In this document: in pieces, positions 23,183 through 34,960 of the stretch | How positions within the stretch are numbered: position 1 is the stretch's first letter | How the letters are laid out: each line of letters starts with the position of its first letter | Assembly (NCBI RefSeq): GCF_900186975.1 | Contig: NZ_LT906441.1 | Location: forward strand, 62,001-126,000 | Source: Cutibacterium granulosum | GTDB taxonomy: Bacteria > Actinomycetota > Actinomycetes > Propionibacteriales > Propionibacteriaceae | Direction: 5' to 3' | DNA: 64,000 bases | The notes under the pieces: model-generated | What the model was told of the DNA's origin: nothing | Databases searched by the model: none | Seen by the model: only the letters and a program-made list of their open reading frames with translations | Translations under genes and position numbers: made by a program

Positions 23183-24672
23183 TCTTGGCCTTCCGCCGCG
23201 CCAGGACTGGCTTCTGCTCCGGTCCTCTCCGGCAGCTCCCTCTCACCGGGCTCATAACGACGCCCGGTGTAGACGGGGTGACGGAAGCTCTGTGGAGTCA
23301 TGATCTTGTCCAACTGCTCAGACGTCAGCAGTCCCATGTCGATGACGACGTCACGCACGGAACGGCCACTGCGCGCCGCCTCCCGACCAACGAGGTCACC
23401 GTTGTGGTGACCGATGACGTCGTTGAGGTAGGTGACGATCCCGATGGAGTTCATGACGCTGTCGCGGCAGCGCTCCTCATTGGCGGTGATACCGTCGACA
23501 CAACGAGTACGCAGCGTGTCGCAGGCTCGCGTGAGCAGATGGATCGACTCGAACAACGACTGGGCCAGTGCCGGCTCCATGACGTTGAGTTCGAGCTGGC
23601 CAGCCTCGGCGGCGAACGTCACCGTGACGTCGTTGCCGAAGACCTTGAAGCAGACCTGGTTGACGACCTCGGGGATCACCGGATTCACCTTCGCCGGCAT
23701 GATCGAGGATCCAGCCTGCATCTCGGGAAGATTGATCTCGTTGAGCCCTGCCCGCGGCCCGGACGACAGCAGACGAAGGTCGTTGCAGATCTTCGACAGT
23801 TTGGCGGCAGCTCGCTTGATGGCGGAGTGCACGGTGATGTAGGCACCGTTGTCCGACGAGGACTCGATGAGGTCATCGGCCGGTTCGATCTCGTAGCCAG
23901 TCACCTCGGCGAGCTTGCGGCATGCCGTGGCCGCGTAACCTTCCGGGGTGTTGATGCCGGTGCCGATGGCAGTACCACCAAGGTTGACCTTGAGCAGCAG
24001 CTCACCGGCGACGGCGATGCGCTCGACCTCATGACGCAGAGTCGTCGCATAGGCGATGAACTCATCTCCCAGGCTCATCGGTACGGCGTCCTGGAGCTGG
24101 GTACGGCCCATCTTGAGCACGTGGGAGAACTCCTTGCCCTTGGCCTCGAAGGCTGCAGCAAGGTTCTCAATGGCCTGGGAAAGCTCCTTGAGCAGCGCAA
24201 AGACTGCCAGCCGGAAACCAGTCGGGTAGGAGTCATTCGTCGACTGTGATTTATTGACATGATCATTGGGATGAATCAGGTCATAACGTCCCTTCTTATA
24301 CCCCAACAGCTCCAGCGCGAGATTGGCCACAACCTCATTGGTGTTCATGTTGACGGAGGTGCCAGCACCGCCCTGGAAGAAGTCGAGAGGGAACTGGTCC
24401 ATGCAGCGCCCCTCCTCGAGAATCGCATCACAGGAGGCAACAATTGCGTCGGCAACATCTTCGGAGAGAACGCGCAATTCGCGGTTTGCCAAGGCAGCAG
24501 CCTTTTTTACCTGAACCATTCCCCGGATGAATTCGGGCTCATTGTTCATGCATCCTGAAGAAATTTGGAAATTCTCCAGAGCACGCAGAGTATGCACTCC
24601 GTAGTACTTCTCTGCCGGGACTTCCCTTTCCCCTAGTAGATCGACTTCGACCCGATTAGCTCCAGTCTTCAA
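23179..24672 (-). CDS. aspA: aspartate ammonia-lyase
   Basis: 497-residue fumarase/aspartase-superfamily enzyme that converts aspartate to fumarate and ammonia. Seen are [15 protein letters not shown] at the N-terminus, TSMNTNEV-like [23 protein letters not shown] and the superfamily signature [11 protein letters not shown] near residues 320-330. The start is TTG at 24672, after AGAGGA. Together with dcu it forms an operon that turns aspartate into fumarate, which can serve as electron acceptor for menaquinol via fumarate reductase. The long C-terminal tail is Glu-rich. Confidence 0.95.
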   Translation of the reverse strand: MKTGANRVEVDLLGEREVPAEKYYGVHTLRALENFQISSGCMNNEPEFIRGMVQVKKAAALANRELRVLSEDVADAIVASCDAILEEGRCMDQFPLDFFQGGAGTSVNMNTNEVVANLALELLGYKKGRYDLIHPNDHVNKSQSTNDSYPTGFRLAVFALLKELSQAIENLAAAFEAKGKEFSHVLKMGRTQLQDAVPMSLGDEFIAYATTLRHEVERIAVAGELLLKVNLGGTAIGTGINTPEGYAATACRKLAEVTGYEIEPADDLIESSSDNGAYITVHSAIKRAAAKLSKICNDLRLLSSGPRAGLNEINLPEMQAGSSIMPAKVNPVIPEVVNQVCFKVFGNDVTVTFAAEAGQLELNVMEPALAQSLFESIHLLTRACDTLRTRCVDGITANEERCRDSVMNSIGIVTYLNDVIGHHNGDLVGREAARSGRSVRDVVIDMGLLTSEQLDKIMTPQSFRHPVYTGRRYEPGERELPERTGAEASPGAAEGQE

Positions 24673-24978
24673 CTTCTCGTCCTCTCATCGGTGAAACACA
24701 GGATTCAGGTTTATTGAAACCAGAGCCAAGCCTAAGTAATTCCTGACGAGGATCAAAGACGGAGCGAGAACTGTGGGAGTAGCCGACAAGGAAACATGAG
24801 GCCCGTGGTGTGGATTGTCCAAGACGACTTTGATATGTTGTATGGATCCCGGAGATTCGCCTCCGATCAGCAGTACGCCCCTGCCGGGGGGCAGCCAAGA
24901 AACACGAGCTGCACGCAACACGAAATGTGTGACGTACAACCCGTGTACTCGTTGTCGTACAGCTGAGAGACGAAGCTC
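24673..24978. promoter_or_regulatory. aspA: aspA upstream region with a candidate promoter
   Basis: No gene in these 306 bases. On the minus strand TTGATC (24756-24751) and TAGGCT (24734-24729) form a good promoter with a 16-base spacer, giving a leader of about 50 bases. Farther upstream, around 24915-24962, the repeated TGTAC and TTGTACG words form a partly symmetrical block that could bind an anaerobic or catabolite regulator of the Crp/Fnr type; no exact consensus is present. Confidence 0.5.
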
Positions 24979-25848
24979 CTACCCCTGATCACGTCCGGCA
25001 ATGGCGTCGGCCATGGCCAGGGCTCGCTCGGCTTCGTCAACGTGCAGCTGCTCGATCATCCGGCCGCGATATGTGGCCACTCCCCCATTGCCCTCCTGCC
25101 ACGCTGCGATGAGGGCACGTGCGTCCTCGACCTCGGCCGGGCTGGGGGCGAACCCGTCGTTGGCAGGTGCCACCTGGGAAGGGTGGATGAGGGTCTTGCC
25201 GTCGAATCCCATGAGGACGGCCTCGTTCACCTGGGCAGCGAATCCCTCCGCGCCTCGCACGTCGTTGTAGACGCCGTCCAGAATGATGACGTCGGCGGCA
25301 CGGGCAGCCAGGACGCACAGCTGCAGGGCAGTCGTCAGGGGGGCACGCCCAGGCACGTGTCGCGAGTGCAGCTCCTTGACGAGGTCATTGGTACCCATGA
25401 CGAGCACGGCCAGCCGTTCGGAGGCCTGGGCGATCTCACGGGCGTCCAGAACGGCCTGCGGGGTCTCGATCATGGCCCAGATGGCGAGCTGCGGGTCAGC
25501 GCCGGCAGCGTCCAGGTCTGCTGCGATGCGGCGTACCTGATCGGCGGAACTCACCTTGGGTACGGCGATGCCGTCCGGCCGGGCGGCAACGGCGGCGGCA
25601 AGGTCATCGGCGTACCACGGGGTGTCCATGCCGTTGACGCGCACGACGACTTCACGATAGCCGTAACTGCGACTCTCGACGGCTGCCACGGCATTGCTGC
25701 GGGCAGTCACCTTCGCATCGGGGGCAACGGCGTCCTCCAGATCGATGATGATGCCGTCACATGGCAGTGACTTGGCCTTCTCCAACGCGCGCTGGTTGGC
25801 ACCGGGCATGAAGAGGACGGAACGACGGGGACGCAACACAGGATCCAT
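24979..25848 (-). CDS. CitE-like lyase (HpcH/HpaI aldolase family)
   Basis: 289-residue TIM-barrel enzyme resembling citrate lyase beta subunit and (citra)malyl-CoA lyases or thioesterases. Visible are RRSVLFMPGANQRALEKA, the metal-binding IIIDLEDAVAPDAK, VVVRVNGMDTPW, IWAMIETPQAV and MGFDGKTLIHPSQV. No citrate lyase alpha or gamma genes are nearby, so a stand-alone (3S)-malyl- or citramalyl-CoA function is more likely than citrate fermentation. ATG 25848 and ATG 25857 are both possible; neither has a clear ribosome site, suggesting a leaderless message. Confidence 0.87.
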   Translation of the reverse strand: MDPVLRPRRSVLFMPGANQRALEKAKSLPCDGIIIDLEDAVAPDAKVTARSNAVAAVESRSYGYREVVVRVNGMDTPWYADDLAAAVAARPDGIAVPKVSSADQVRRIAADLDAAGADPQLAIWAMIETPQAVLDAREIAQASERLAVLVMGTNDLVKELHSRHVPGRAPLTTALQLCVLAARAADVIILDGVYNDVRGAEGFAAQVNEAVLMGFDGKTLIHPSQVAPANDGFAPSPAEVEDARALIAAWQEGNGGVATYRGRMIEQLHVDEAERALAMADAIAGRDQG

Positions 25849-26090
25849 GGTTCTCATTGTGCCGCATCCCCGGCCCGGAGCTGGAGTGCACATCACGTGT
25901 GCCGGGAGCATGACGAGTAGTCGACCGCATGACACGGTGCGCTCTGCGATGACGAGTCATCGGAGCAGGCAAGGGCTGGAGAGCCCGTCCTCCTGGGACT
26001 CGGGAGAGCCCATCGCCCCCCAGACCACGTTCTGCCGTGGTGGGTTCTTCCTGCAAAAGCCGCCGGAAGTGGCGGCGCCCGGTCAATCGC

Positions 26091-26885
26091 TCAGCGGCGT
26101 CGCAGCAGGTAGGTGTCGAAGAGCCAACCGTGCTCCTCCTTGGCCTGAGCGCGCACCCGCAGGATCTCATCCTTGACGTCCGCCAACGGCCCACTGATGA
26201 GGATCTCGTCGGGGCTGCCGATGTAGGCCGCCCAGTAGATGTCGAGACCAGTGGGGTCGATGAGGCTGAAGGTCTGCTTGCCATCCAGCATGACGACGAC
26301 GTCGTCCACACCCTCGGGCATGCCCTCCTCAAGCAGACGAGCCGGACTGATCTGCACGGCCCTGCCCTGCCGATTGAGGGCGATCTGGTGACGGGTGGCC
26401 AACGACAGGGAGCTGGAGATGCCTGGGATGACGTTGAGCTCGATCGGCACACCGCCGCGGGAGTCCACCTCGGCGATGAGCCGGTTGACGATGGCCAGGG
26501 TCGACTCGAACAGGCTGGGATCTCCCCACACGAGGAATCCGCCCCGTTGCCCGTCCTCCAGAGCTCCTTCGACGGCTTGGGTCCACTGCCCAAGGCGCTG
26601 GGCACGCCACGTGGCGACAGCCTTGGGATAGTCCGGGGTGGACTGCCAGGGACGAGGTGGGTCCTGCAGTTCGACAAGGCGCAGCGGGTGCGGCGCCGAG
26701 GGATCCTCGGCGTCCGGGCGGTGCCGCCTGAGCACCTCTCGTCGAAACTCGACGAGGTCGTCGACCTCACGCTCCTTGAGGACGACGAAGAGCACGTCCA
26801 ATGACTGGATGGCCTTGACGGCAGCCAGGGTGATCCAGTCCGGATTGCCGGGACCAATGCCGATGAGATCGAGATGACGGGCCAC
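26091..26885 (-). CDS. cobF: precorrin-6A synthase (deacetylating), CobF-like
   Basis: 264-residue S-adenosylmethionine-dependent methyltransferase of the precorrin family. CobF methylates C1 and removes acetate during corrin ring synthesis. The fold starts at once with LDLIGIGPGNPDWITLAA, and GDPSLFESTLAIV and NVIPGISSSLSLATRH follow, as in CobF. GTG 26885 was chosen for its AAGGAG seven bases upstream. It is isolated from other cobalamin genes in this window, lying downstream of the polyprenyl synthase after 99 bases. Confidence 0.86.
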   Translation of the reverse strand: MARHLDLIGIGPGNPDWITLAAVKAIQSLDVLFVVLKEREVDDLVEFRREVLRRHRPDAEDPSAPHPLRLVELQDPPRPWQSTPDYPKAVATWRAQRLGQWTQAVEGALEDGQRGGFLVWGDPSLFESTLAIVNRLIAEVDSRGGVPIELNVIPGISSSLSLATRHQIALNRQGRAVQISPARLLEEGMPEGVDDVVVMLDGKQTFSLIDPTGLDIYWAAYIGSPDEILISGPLADVKDEILRVRAQAKEEHGWLFDTYLLRRR

Positions 26886-26984
26886 GAGAAACTCCTTGGT
26901 GTCGGAAGAACGATGAGCTGTCAGAGGGCAGACGCTGGAGCGGTCACGGCGAGGAGATGGGACGCAGACTGGCAAGGTCCGGGT

Positions 26985-27959
26985 TCAGGACGACCGGGAA
27001 ACCACCTCGTCGCACAGGGTCTCCAACGCCGTACGGGCATCGCCTGCGGGAAGGATGGCAAGATGGCCACGGGCGAGATCGGCACGCCGCTGCACCACAG
27101 CTCGAGCCTCGTCGATGACGTGACTGGCACGCAACCCTGCCAGGGCACGGTCGAGGTTGTGCTGGTCCATGAGGTCGGCCGTCAACAGATCCTTGAGCTC
27201 GTCGTCCGCCGGGTCGGTGGAGGCCTGCAGCATGAGTGTGGGCAGGGTGGCAACCCCCTCACGCAGATCGGTGCCCGGTGTCTTGCCGGTCCGTGTCGAC
27301 GTGATGTCGATGATGTCGTCGGAGAGCTGGAACACCGAACCGATCTGTTCGCCGAACTCACGCAGTGACTCGACGATCTCGGCCGAGGCGTCGGAGACCA
27401 TGGCCCCGAAGACGGCAGCGGCCGAGATGAGCGAGGCGGTCTTGTCGGACACCACCTGCAGATAGTGTTCCAATGGGTCCTCGTCGGGCTGGGGGCCGCG
27501 GGTCTCGGCAATCTGTCCCTGGACGAGCCGGGAGAAGGTCCGTGCCTGCAGGGCGACGTACTCGGTGCCAAGTTTGGCGACCGTCTCGGAGGCCCGAGCG
27601 AAGAGGAAGTCTCCGACCATGATGGCCACCGAGTTGCCCCAGCGGGAGTTGGCCGACTCCGCACCCCGGCGTATCGAGGCCTCGTCCATGACGTCGTCGT
27701 GGTAGAGGGAGGCCACATGGGTGAGTTCCATGACGACGGCGGCACGTACCAGATCGACGTCGGCCACGGTCTTGCCGAACTGGGAACACAGCGTCACCAG
27801 CAACGGGCGAAAACGTTTGCCCCCAGCGGAGATGATGTGGTTGGCGGCCTCGGTGACGAACGGGGTGTCAGCGCCTGCCTGCCGAGACAGCTCCTCCTCG
27901 ACCAGTGCGAGCTTCGCGGTGACGTTGTCGGTGAACTCGTTACTCACGTTCTGCGACAC
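26985..27959 (-). CDS. long-chain polyprenyl diphosphate synthase
   Basis: 324-residue trans-prenyltransferase that elongates isoprenyl diphosphates. The first aspartate-rich motif DDVMD is at 88-92 with YH just before it, and the second DDIID is at 214-218; GGKRFRP (46-52) binds isopentenyl diphosphate. Small residues upstream of the first motif are absent, which favours a long chain. Given menA, menG and menJ elsewhere in the window, it probably makes the menaquinone side chain (GrcC/HepT-like). Encoded alone between cobF and the nuo terminator. Confidence 0.92.
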   Translation of the reverse strand: MSQNVSNEFTDNVTAKLALVEEELSRQAGADTPFVTEAANHIISAGGKRFRPLLVTLCSQFGKTVADVDLVRAAVVMELTHVASLYHDDVMDEASIRRGAESANSRWGNSVAIMVGDFLFARASETVAKLGTEYVALQARTFSRLVQGQIAETRGPQPDEDPLEHYLQVVSDKTASLISAAAVFGAMVSDASAEIVESLREFGEQIGSVFQLSDDIIDITSTRTGKTPGTDLREGVATLPTLMLQASTDPADDELKDLLTADLMDQHNLDRALAGLRASHVIDEARAVVQRRADLARGHLAILPAGDARTALETLCDEVVSRSS

Positions 27960-28096
27960 GGTACTCCTCGTCGCCGGGAGACCCAGCGGGTGTAGTCGGG
28001 GTGACGTCGGTGGACGCCGGTTCTTCTAGCCTAATCCCTCAGCGGGCCCCGCGTACACTCAACGGTTGCCGGGAATGCCCGTTGCAAGGCACAAGA

Positions 28097-28128
28097 CAGG
28101 GGCCAGAGCCCGAAGGCTCCGGCCCCTG
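28097..28128. terminator. terminator hairpin at the end of the nuo operon
   Basis: CAGGGGCC and GAGCC pair with GGCTC and GGCCCCTG around loop CGAA, about 70 bases past the nuoN stop. A T-rich stretch follows on the minus strand. Confidence 0.6.
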
Positions 28129-28175
28129 TATTCATATCGAGCCCTGTATCCGTATCGACCTCTGATCCGTATCGG
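28124..28175. repeat. three imperfect 17-18-bp tandem repeats
   Basis: Copies at 28124-28140, 28142-28158 and 28159-28175 share the pattern CCCTGTATCCGTATCGA with few changes. They lie between nuoN and the terminator hairpin, and the first copy overlaps the hairpin. Confidence 0.7.
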
Positions 28176-28195
28176 CCCTGTGCTCGCGTGGGACG

Positions 28196-29809
28196 TCAGC
28201 GGAGGAAGACGCTCGCGTGGTTGACCATCTCGATGATCGGCTGGGGGTACAGACCCAGGATCAGGGTGCCCAGGGCGCAGACGACCAGGACGATCCAGCC
28301 GCCGACGCTCGGGTCACCGACCTCGACGTCCTGCGCCTGCTCGCCCGGCGTCTTGAAGAAGACGACGTAGATGACGTGCAGGTAGAAGTAGGCGGCCACC
28401 AGCGAGAAGATCACACCGAGCAGCACCAGCCAGGCGTACCCGCCGCGCCAACCGGCAAGGAACACGAACAGTTTGCCCGTGAACCCGGCAGTGGCCGGGA
28501 TACCCGCGAAGCTCAGCATGAAGAGCACGATGAGGGCACCCAGCATCGGGTGACGGCGTCCCAGACCTGCCCAGGAGTCGATCTCGGTGGACTCGCCACC
28601 AGCCTTGCGCACCATGAGGATGACCATGAAGAATCCGATGGTCGCCAGACCATAGCCGGCCAGGTAGATGAGCACCGAGGAGACCGAACCAGTCTGGTCG
28701 GGGCGCTGCCCGGTCTGCAGGGTGTAGGCCCCGACGACGCCGACCATGATGAACCCGGCGTGGGCGATCGAGGAGTAGGCGAGCATGCGCTTCATGTCGG
28801 TCTGGGAGAGACCGACAATGGCGCCAACCGCCATGGAGGCCACCGCAACCACGGCGAGCAGGAGCTGCCAGTCCCACCGCATGGCACCCAGGGCGACGTA
28901 CATGACGCGCATGAGCCCGAGGACGGCCACCATCTTCGTGGCGATCGACATGAAGGCCGTCACCGGGGACGGGGCACCGGTGTAGACGTCCGGGGTCCAG
29001 TTGTGGAACGGAACGGCACCCACCTTGAACAGCAGTCCGACGGCCAACAGGATCATGCCGGCCGCAAAGATCTTGGATCCACTGATCTGGGTCATGCTCG
29101 CCTGGGCGATGATGCCCAACTGGAACGAACCAGCCGCCCCATAGACCAAGGCGATGCCGTACAGGAAGATCGCCGAGCTCAGGGCCCCGAGCAGGAAGTA
29201 CTTCACCGAGGCCTCCTGGGACACCAGGCGGCGTCGCCGGGACAGGCCGGTGAGCAGGTAGAGCGGCAGGGAGAAGATCTCCAGGGCGACGAACATGAGG
29301 ATGAGGTCATTGCTCGCAGCGAAGAGCATCATGCCGAACAGGCAGAACAGCAGCAGCGGGAAGACCTCGGTGTGCTCACGACGAGCCTCCTCGGACTCAC
29401 GTTCCAGGGCGGAACCGGGCACCGATGAGGCATTGGCGACGAATGAGGTCTGAGCCCCACCCATACGCTCGGCGAAGAGCAGCACCGTTCCCAGCCCGAA
29501 CACCATGAGCATCGACCACGTGGCACAGGTTGGACCGTCAAGGGCGAGCGCACTCTCGCCAGCCAGCAGGTGGTCTCCCCTGCTCCACGGCACGATCACC
29601 GCGACGAGCGCGGCGATGAGCACCAGTATGGTGAGGGCAATCTGCACAGTGCGACGGGCCCGACGCGGTACCAGCGCCTCCAGCAACACCGACAGGGCAG
29701 CACCACCGAAGAGTACGAAGATCGCGACCAGGTTCGACCACTCGATCTGCGGTGCCGGAAGCACCAGTGGGGACGCCGTCACAGCGCCGGTCATGGTAGG
29801 GGAAATCAC
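28196..29809 (-). CDS. nuoN: NADH-quinone oxidoreductase subunit N
   Basis: 537-residue antiporter-like membrane subunit of the complex I proton-pumping arm, with about 14 helices. The region around residues 190-290 includes GALSSAIFLYGIALVYGAAG and the lysine-bearing LLFKVGAVPFHNWTPDVY, typical of NuoN. Starts with ATGA overlap on nuoM and is the last gene of the nuo operon, followed by a hairpin. Confidence 0.95.
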   Translation of the reverse strand: MISPTMTGAVTASPLVLPAPQIEWSNLVAIFVLFGGAALSVLLEALVPRRARRTVQIALTILVLIAALVAVIVPWSRGDHLLAGESALALDGPTCATWSMLMVFGLGTVLLFAERMGGAQTSFVANASSVPGSALERESEEARREHTEVFPLLLFCLFGMMLFAASNDLILMFVALEIFSLPLYLLTGLSRRRRLVSQEASVKYFLLGALSSAIFLYGIALVYGAAGSFQLGIIAQASMTQISGSKIFAAGMILLAVGLLFKVGAVPFHNWTPDVYTGAPSPVTAFMSIATKMVAVLGLMRVMYVALGAMRWDWQLLLAVVAVASMAVGAIVGLSQTDMKRMLAYSSIAHAGFIMVGVVGAYTLQTGQRPDQTGSVSSVLIYLAGYGLATIGFFMVILMVRKAGGESTEIDSWAGLGRRHPMLGALIVLFMLSFAGIPATAGFTGKLFVFLAGWRGGYAWLVLLGVIFSLVAAYFYLHVIYVVFFKTPGEQAQDVEVGDPSVGGWIVLVVCALGTLILGLYPQPIIEMVNHASVFLR

Positions 29810-31317
29810 TTCACACCCTCCTCAGCAGCCGGAGCCGGATCAGTCACGCCGACGATCGACATGGTCTGGTGGGCCACGGGTTCAATTACGTGCAGCATGG
29901 GTCGTGGGAAGAAACCGAAGACCAGCAGCAGGATCACCAATGGTGTCAGCGCAGCCTTCTCCAAACCAGTGAGGTCCGTGGTGACGTGCTCCTTGGTGGC
30001 CTGGGTGAGCGGGCCGGTCATCGTCCTCTTGTAGGTGAGGAGGATGTAGACCGCACCGAGCACCATGCCCAGGGTGGCCACCGCGACGTACACCGGATGC
30101 CTGGACCATGCCCCGGCCAACACCATGAACTCGCCGATGAAGTTCGAGATACCGGGCAGGGACATCGTCGCCAAACCTGCGAAAAGGAACATTCCGGCGA
30201 GCACGGGGGCCGTCTTCTGCACGCCACCGAAGGCGTCGACCTGGGCCGATCCACGACGCTTCACCAGGAATCCGAGCACCAGGAACAGCGCTGCGGTGGA
30301 GAAGCCGTGGTTGAACATGTAGAAGATCGATCCGGTGAGCGAGGTCGTCGTCACGGCGAAGATGCCGATGATCATGAACCCGAAGTGGCTCACCGAGGTG
30401 TACGACACCAACCTCATGAGGTCCTTGGAGGTGACGGCCATCGTCGCACCCCAGAGCACCGAGATGACGGCGAGCACGAGGACGAACGGGGTGGCCCACT
30501 GCGAGGCCTGCGGGAACAGGCCCAGGCAGATGCGGATCATTCCGAGGGTGCCGATCTTGTCCAGCAGACCCACCAGCAGGGTGGAGGCACCGGGCGTCGC
30601 CTGCTCGGCGGCATCGGGCAGCCAGGTGTGCACCGGGACCATCGGGGCCTTGATCGCGAAGGCGATGAAGAAGGCCACGAAGAGAAACTTGCCGATCGAC
30701 CCGTCGAAGTTCACCTTCACCAGTTCGCCGAGGAGGAAGCTGTTGCCGTGCACCCCGACGCCGATGACGCCGAAGAGCATGACGAGACCGCCAGCCAGGG
30801 AGTAGATGAGGAACTTGATGGCTGCCCTGCGGCGTCGCGCACCGCCCCATCCGGAGATGAGGAAGTACATCGGCACCAGCGAGGCCTCGAAGATGAGGTA
30901 GAAGAACAGGACGTCGACCGCGGTGAAGCAGTAGATCGCCAATCCCTCGGTCATGAGGGCGAGCCCGGAGAAGACGTTGGCTCCCCAGGTCTGGGTGCCG
31001 TCGCTGGGCTTCTTCTCACCAATGTTCCACTCGGCCAGCAGGACCACGGGGACCAGGATCACCGTCATGAGCACCAGGGTCATGCCCAGCCCGTCGGAGC
31101 TGAGCGCGTACCAGGCACCGATGGCCTTGATCCAGTGGTAGTTCTCGGAGACGTCGGTGCCGTTGGCAGCTGCGATGAACGCGATGACGCCCAGCACGGC
31201 GGTGACGATTGAGATCACCAAGCCGGTGGCACGTCCGCTGCGGCCCTTGACACCAAGGACGATGGCACCGCCGATGAGGGGCAGCAGGGCCAGGATCGTC
31301 AGGATCGGGAAACTCAT
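29806..31317 (-). CDS. nuoM: NADH-quinone oxidoreductase subunit M
   Basis: 503-residue antiporter-like subunit of complex I with about 14 helices. Characteristic pieces are FYLIFEASLVPMYFLI (with the membrane glutamate), FAIKAPMVPVHTWLPDAAEQ with a conserved lysine, and SHFGFMIIGIFAV. Thirteen bases separate it from nuoL. Overlaps nuoN. Confidence 0.96.
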   Translation of the reverse strand: MSFPILTILALLPLIGGAIVLGVKGRSGRATGLVISIVTAVLGVIAFIAAANGTDVSENYHWIKAIGAWYALSSDGLGMTLVLMTVILVPVVLLAEWNIGEKKPSDGTQTWGANVFSGLALMTEGLAIYCFTAVDVLFFYLIFEASLVPMYFLISGWGGARRRRAAIKFLIYSLAGGLVMLFGVIGVGVHGNSFLLGELVKVNFDGSIGKFLFVAFFIAFAIKAPMVPVHTWLPDAAEQATPGASTLLVGLLDKIGTLGMIRICLGLFPQASQWATPFVLVLAVISVLWGATMAVTSKDLMRLVSYTSVSHFGFMIIGIFAVTTTSLTGSIFYMFNHGFSTAALFLVLGFLVKRRGSAQVDAFGGVQKTAPVLAGMFLFAGLATMSLPGISNFIGEFMVLAGAWSRHPVYVAVATLGMVLGAVYILLTYKRTMTGPLTQATKEHVTTDLTGLEKAALTPLVILLLVFGFFPRPMLHVIEPVAHQTMSIVGVTDPAPAAEEGVK

Positions 31318-31330
31318 CTCATCTCCTCCC

Positions 31331-33238
<1,908 letters not shown>

Positions 33239-33249
33239 GCCGACACTCC

Positions 33250-33549
33250 TCAGTACTTCAGTAGGTTGACGTCGTCGACCGAGGTCGAGCGACGAGATCG
33301 GTAGATGGTGACGATGATGGCCAGGCCGACCGTCACCTCGGCAGCAGCCACGATCATGACGAAGAACGCCCCGATCTGGCCGTCAAGGGCACCGTGGACG
33401 TGCGAGAACGTCACGAGCACCAAGTTCGCAGCATTGAGCATGAGCTCCACGGACATCAGCGACAGGATCGCGTTGCGACGCAGCAGGAAGCCCAGCACCC
33501 CGAAGGCGAAGAGGATCGCCGAGAGGATCAGGTAGTAGTTCGGGTTCAT
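33250..33549 (-). CDS. nuoK: NADH-quinone oxidoreductase subunit K
   Basis: 99-residue three-helix membrane subunit. The conserved glutamates of the second and third helices are present in [14 protein letters not shown] and [15 protein letters not shown] overlaps the nuoJ stop (ATGA). Confidence 0.96.
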   Translation of the reverse strand: MNPNYYLILSAILFAFGVLGFLLRRNAILSLMSVELMLNAANLVLVTFSHVHGALDGQIGAFFVMIVAAAEVTVGLAIIVTIYRSRRSTSVDDVNLLKY

Positions 33550-34412
33550 TCCAGCTCTCCTTCGACCTCACGACGAGAGGCACTGATCGTGGCGAATGCG
33601 CTGGCCGTGGGAGCCTTGAGCTCACCGGCGTCAATGATGCCGCCACGGCTGGCCAGGGCCTCGGAGACCGAGGCCTGGGCCACCGTGCCATCGGGCAGCA
33701 GGGCGGGGGCACCGATCTCATTGCTTCGGGCGTACACGCCCGGGGCCGGGTGGGAAGCCAGCTGGGCGCCGTCGTTGAGGTAGGCATCCATACGATCGGA
33801 CATGCGCTCCGGCTGCCCCTTCTTGCGGTGCAGACGCTCGCCGTGGGCCAGCACCATCGTGCCGAGCGCAGCGGTGATGAGCAGCGCCGAGGTCGCCTCG
33901 AAGGGGATGACGTACTGGGTGAAGATGAGCACGGCCAGCGAGTGGACGTTGTCGCCGTGGGCCGCATTGGCCTTCTCCAGACCGACTGCGGCGTCGGTAC
34001 CGATGTTGCCCACCGTCACGGCATGTCCCACGGCAACGACGAGCATGGCACCGATGCCGATGGCGGCGATGGTCGACGCCACGCGGTGGGAACGCAGGGT
34101 GTCGGCCAACGATTCCGAGGTGTCGACGCCGACGAGCATCACGACGAAGAGGAACAGCATGAGGATCGCACCGGTGTAGACGATGATCTGCACCACGAAG
34201 AGGAAGGGTGCCTGCATGCTGGCATACTGCACGGCGAGGCTGATCATGATGACGGCCAGGAACAGTGCCGAGTGCACCGGCTTCCTGGCCACGACCATAC
34301 CGAGCGCGGCCAGCACCATGATGGGTGCGAGCGTCCAGAAGGCCCAGTGCGACGCCGTCACCATGGGCACGGCCACGGTGCACGGCGTGAGGGCCATCGT
34401 CAATGTGTTCAT
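33546..34412 (-). CDS. nuoJ: NADH-quinone oxidoreductase subunit J
   Basis: 288-residue membrane subunit with five helices in the first 190 residues, including [20 protein letters not shown], the region of the pi-bulge in helix 3. The last 100 residues are hydrophilic, Ala/Ser-rich and not conserved in E. coli NuoJ; such tails are common in actinobacteria. Overlaps nuoI and nuoK by four bases each. Confidence 0.94.
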   Translation of the reverse strand: MNTLTMALTPCTVAVPMVTASHWAFWTLAPIMVLAALGMVVARKPVHSALFLAVIMISLAVQYASMQAPFLFVVQIIVYTGAILMLFLFVVMLVGVDTSESLADTLRSHRVASTIAAIGIGAMLVVAVGHAVTVGNIGTDAAVGLEKANAAHGDNVHSLAVLIFTQYVIPFEATSALLITAALGTMVLAHGERLHRKKGQPERMSDRMDAYLNDGAQLASHPAPGVYARSNEIGAPALLPDGTVAQASVSEALASRGGIIDAGELKAPTASAFATISASRREVEGELE

Positions 34413-34960
34413 TTCACGGCCCCCTGCGAGTCATGACGTGCCGTACGAGTGTCCGGCTTTCCGGTGGCAGGCAACCCCAGGAAGTAGTCCTTCTCGTCGT
34501 CACCGAGACGACGTGGATGCGGGGGCTGCTCCATGCCGGAGACCAGCGGGGCCAGCAACTCATCCTTGGTCCAGATGTGCTTGGCGCGAGTGGTGTCTGC
34601 CATCTTGAAGTCGTTGGTCATCGTCAACGCCCTGGTGGGGCACGCCTCGATGCACATCCCGCACAGGATGCAGCGCAGATAGTTGATCTGGTAGACGCGT
34701 CCGTACCGTTCACCCGGGGAGTAGCGCTCCTCGTCGGTGTTGGCACCGGCCTCGACGTAGATGGCGTCGGCTGGGCAGGCCCAGGCGCACAGCTCGCAGC
34801 CGACACACTTCTCCAGCCCGTCGGGCCAGCGGTTGAGTTGATGACGCCCGTGGAACCGGGGCGCCATGACCTTCTCCTTGCCCTTCTTCGGATACTCCTG
34901 GGTGAAGGTCTTGCGGAACATCGTCCGGAAGGTGATTCCGAACCCTGACCAGGCTCCCAT
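34409..34960 (-). CDS. nuoI: NADH-quinone oxidoreductase subunit I
   Basis: 183-residue peripheral-arm protein carrying two [4Fe-4S] clusters (N6a, N6b): [12 protein letters not shown] and [12 protein letters not shown] are both intact. ATG 34960 shares one base with the nuoH stop. It is clearly distinct from the NuoI-like protein at 8524-8997. Confidence 0.96.
   Translation of the reverse strand: MGAWSGFGITFRTMFRKTFTQEYPKKGKEKVMAPRFHGRHQLNRWPDGLEKCVGCELCAWACPADAIYVEAGANTDEERYSPGERYGRVYQINYLRCILCGMCIEACPTRALTMTNDFKMADTTRAKHIWTKDELLAPLVSGMEQPPHPRRLGDDEKDYFLGLPATGKPDTRTARHDSQGAVK

Noticed and set aside
24915-24962. Exact Crp/Fnr operator upstream of aspA
   Set aside because: Only partly symmetrical words are present, with no match to a full consensus; kept as a weak note in the region entry.
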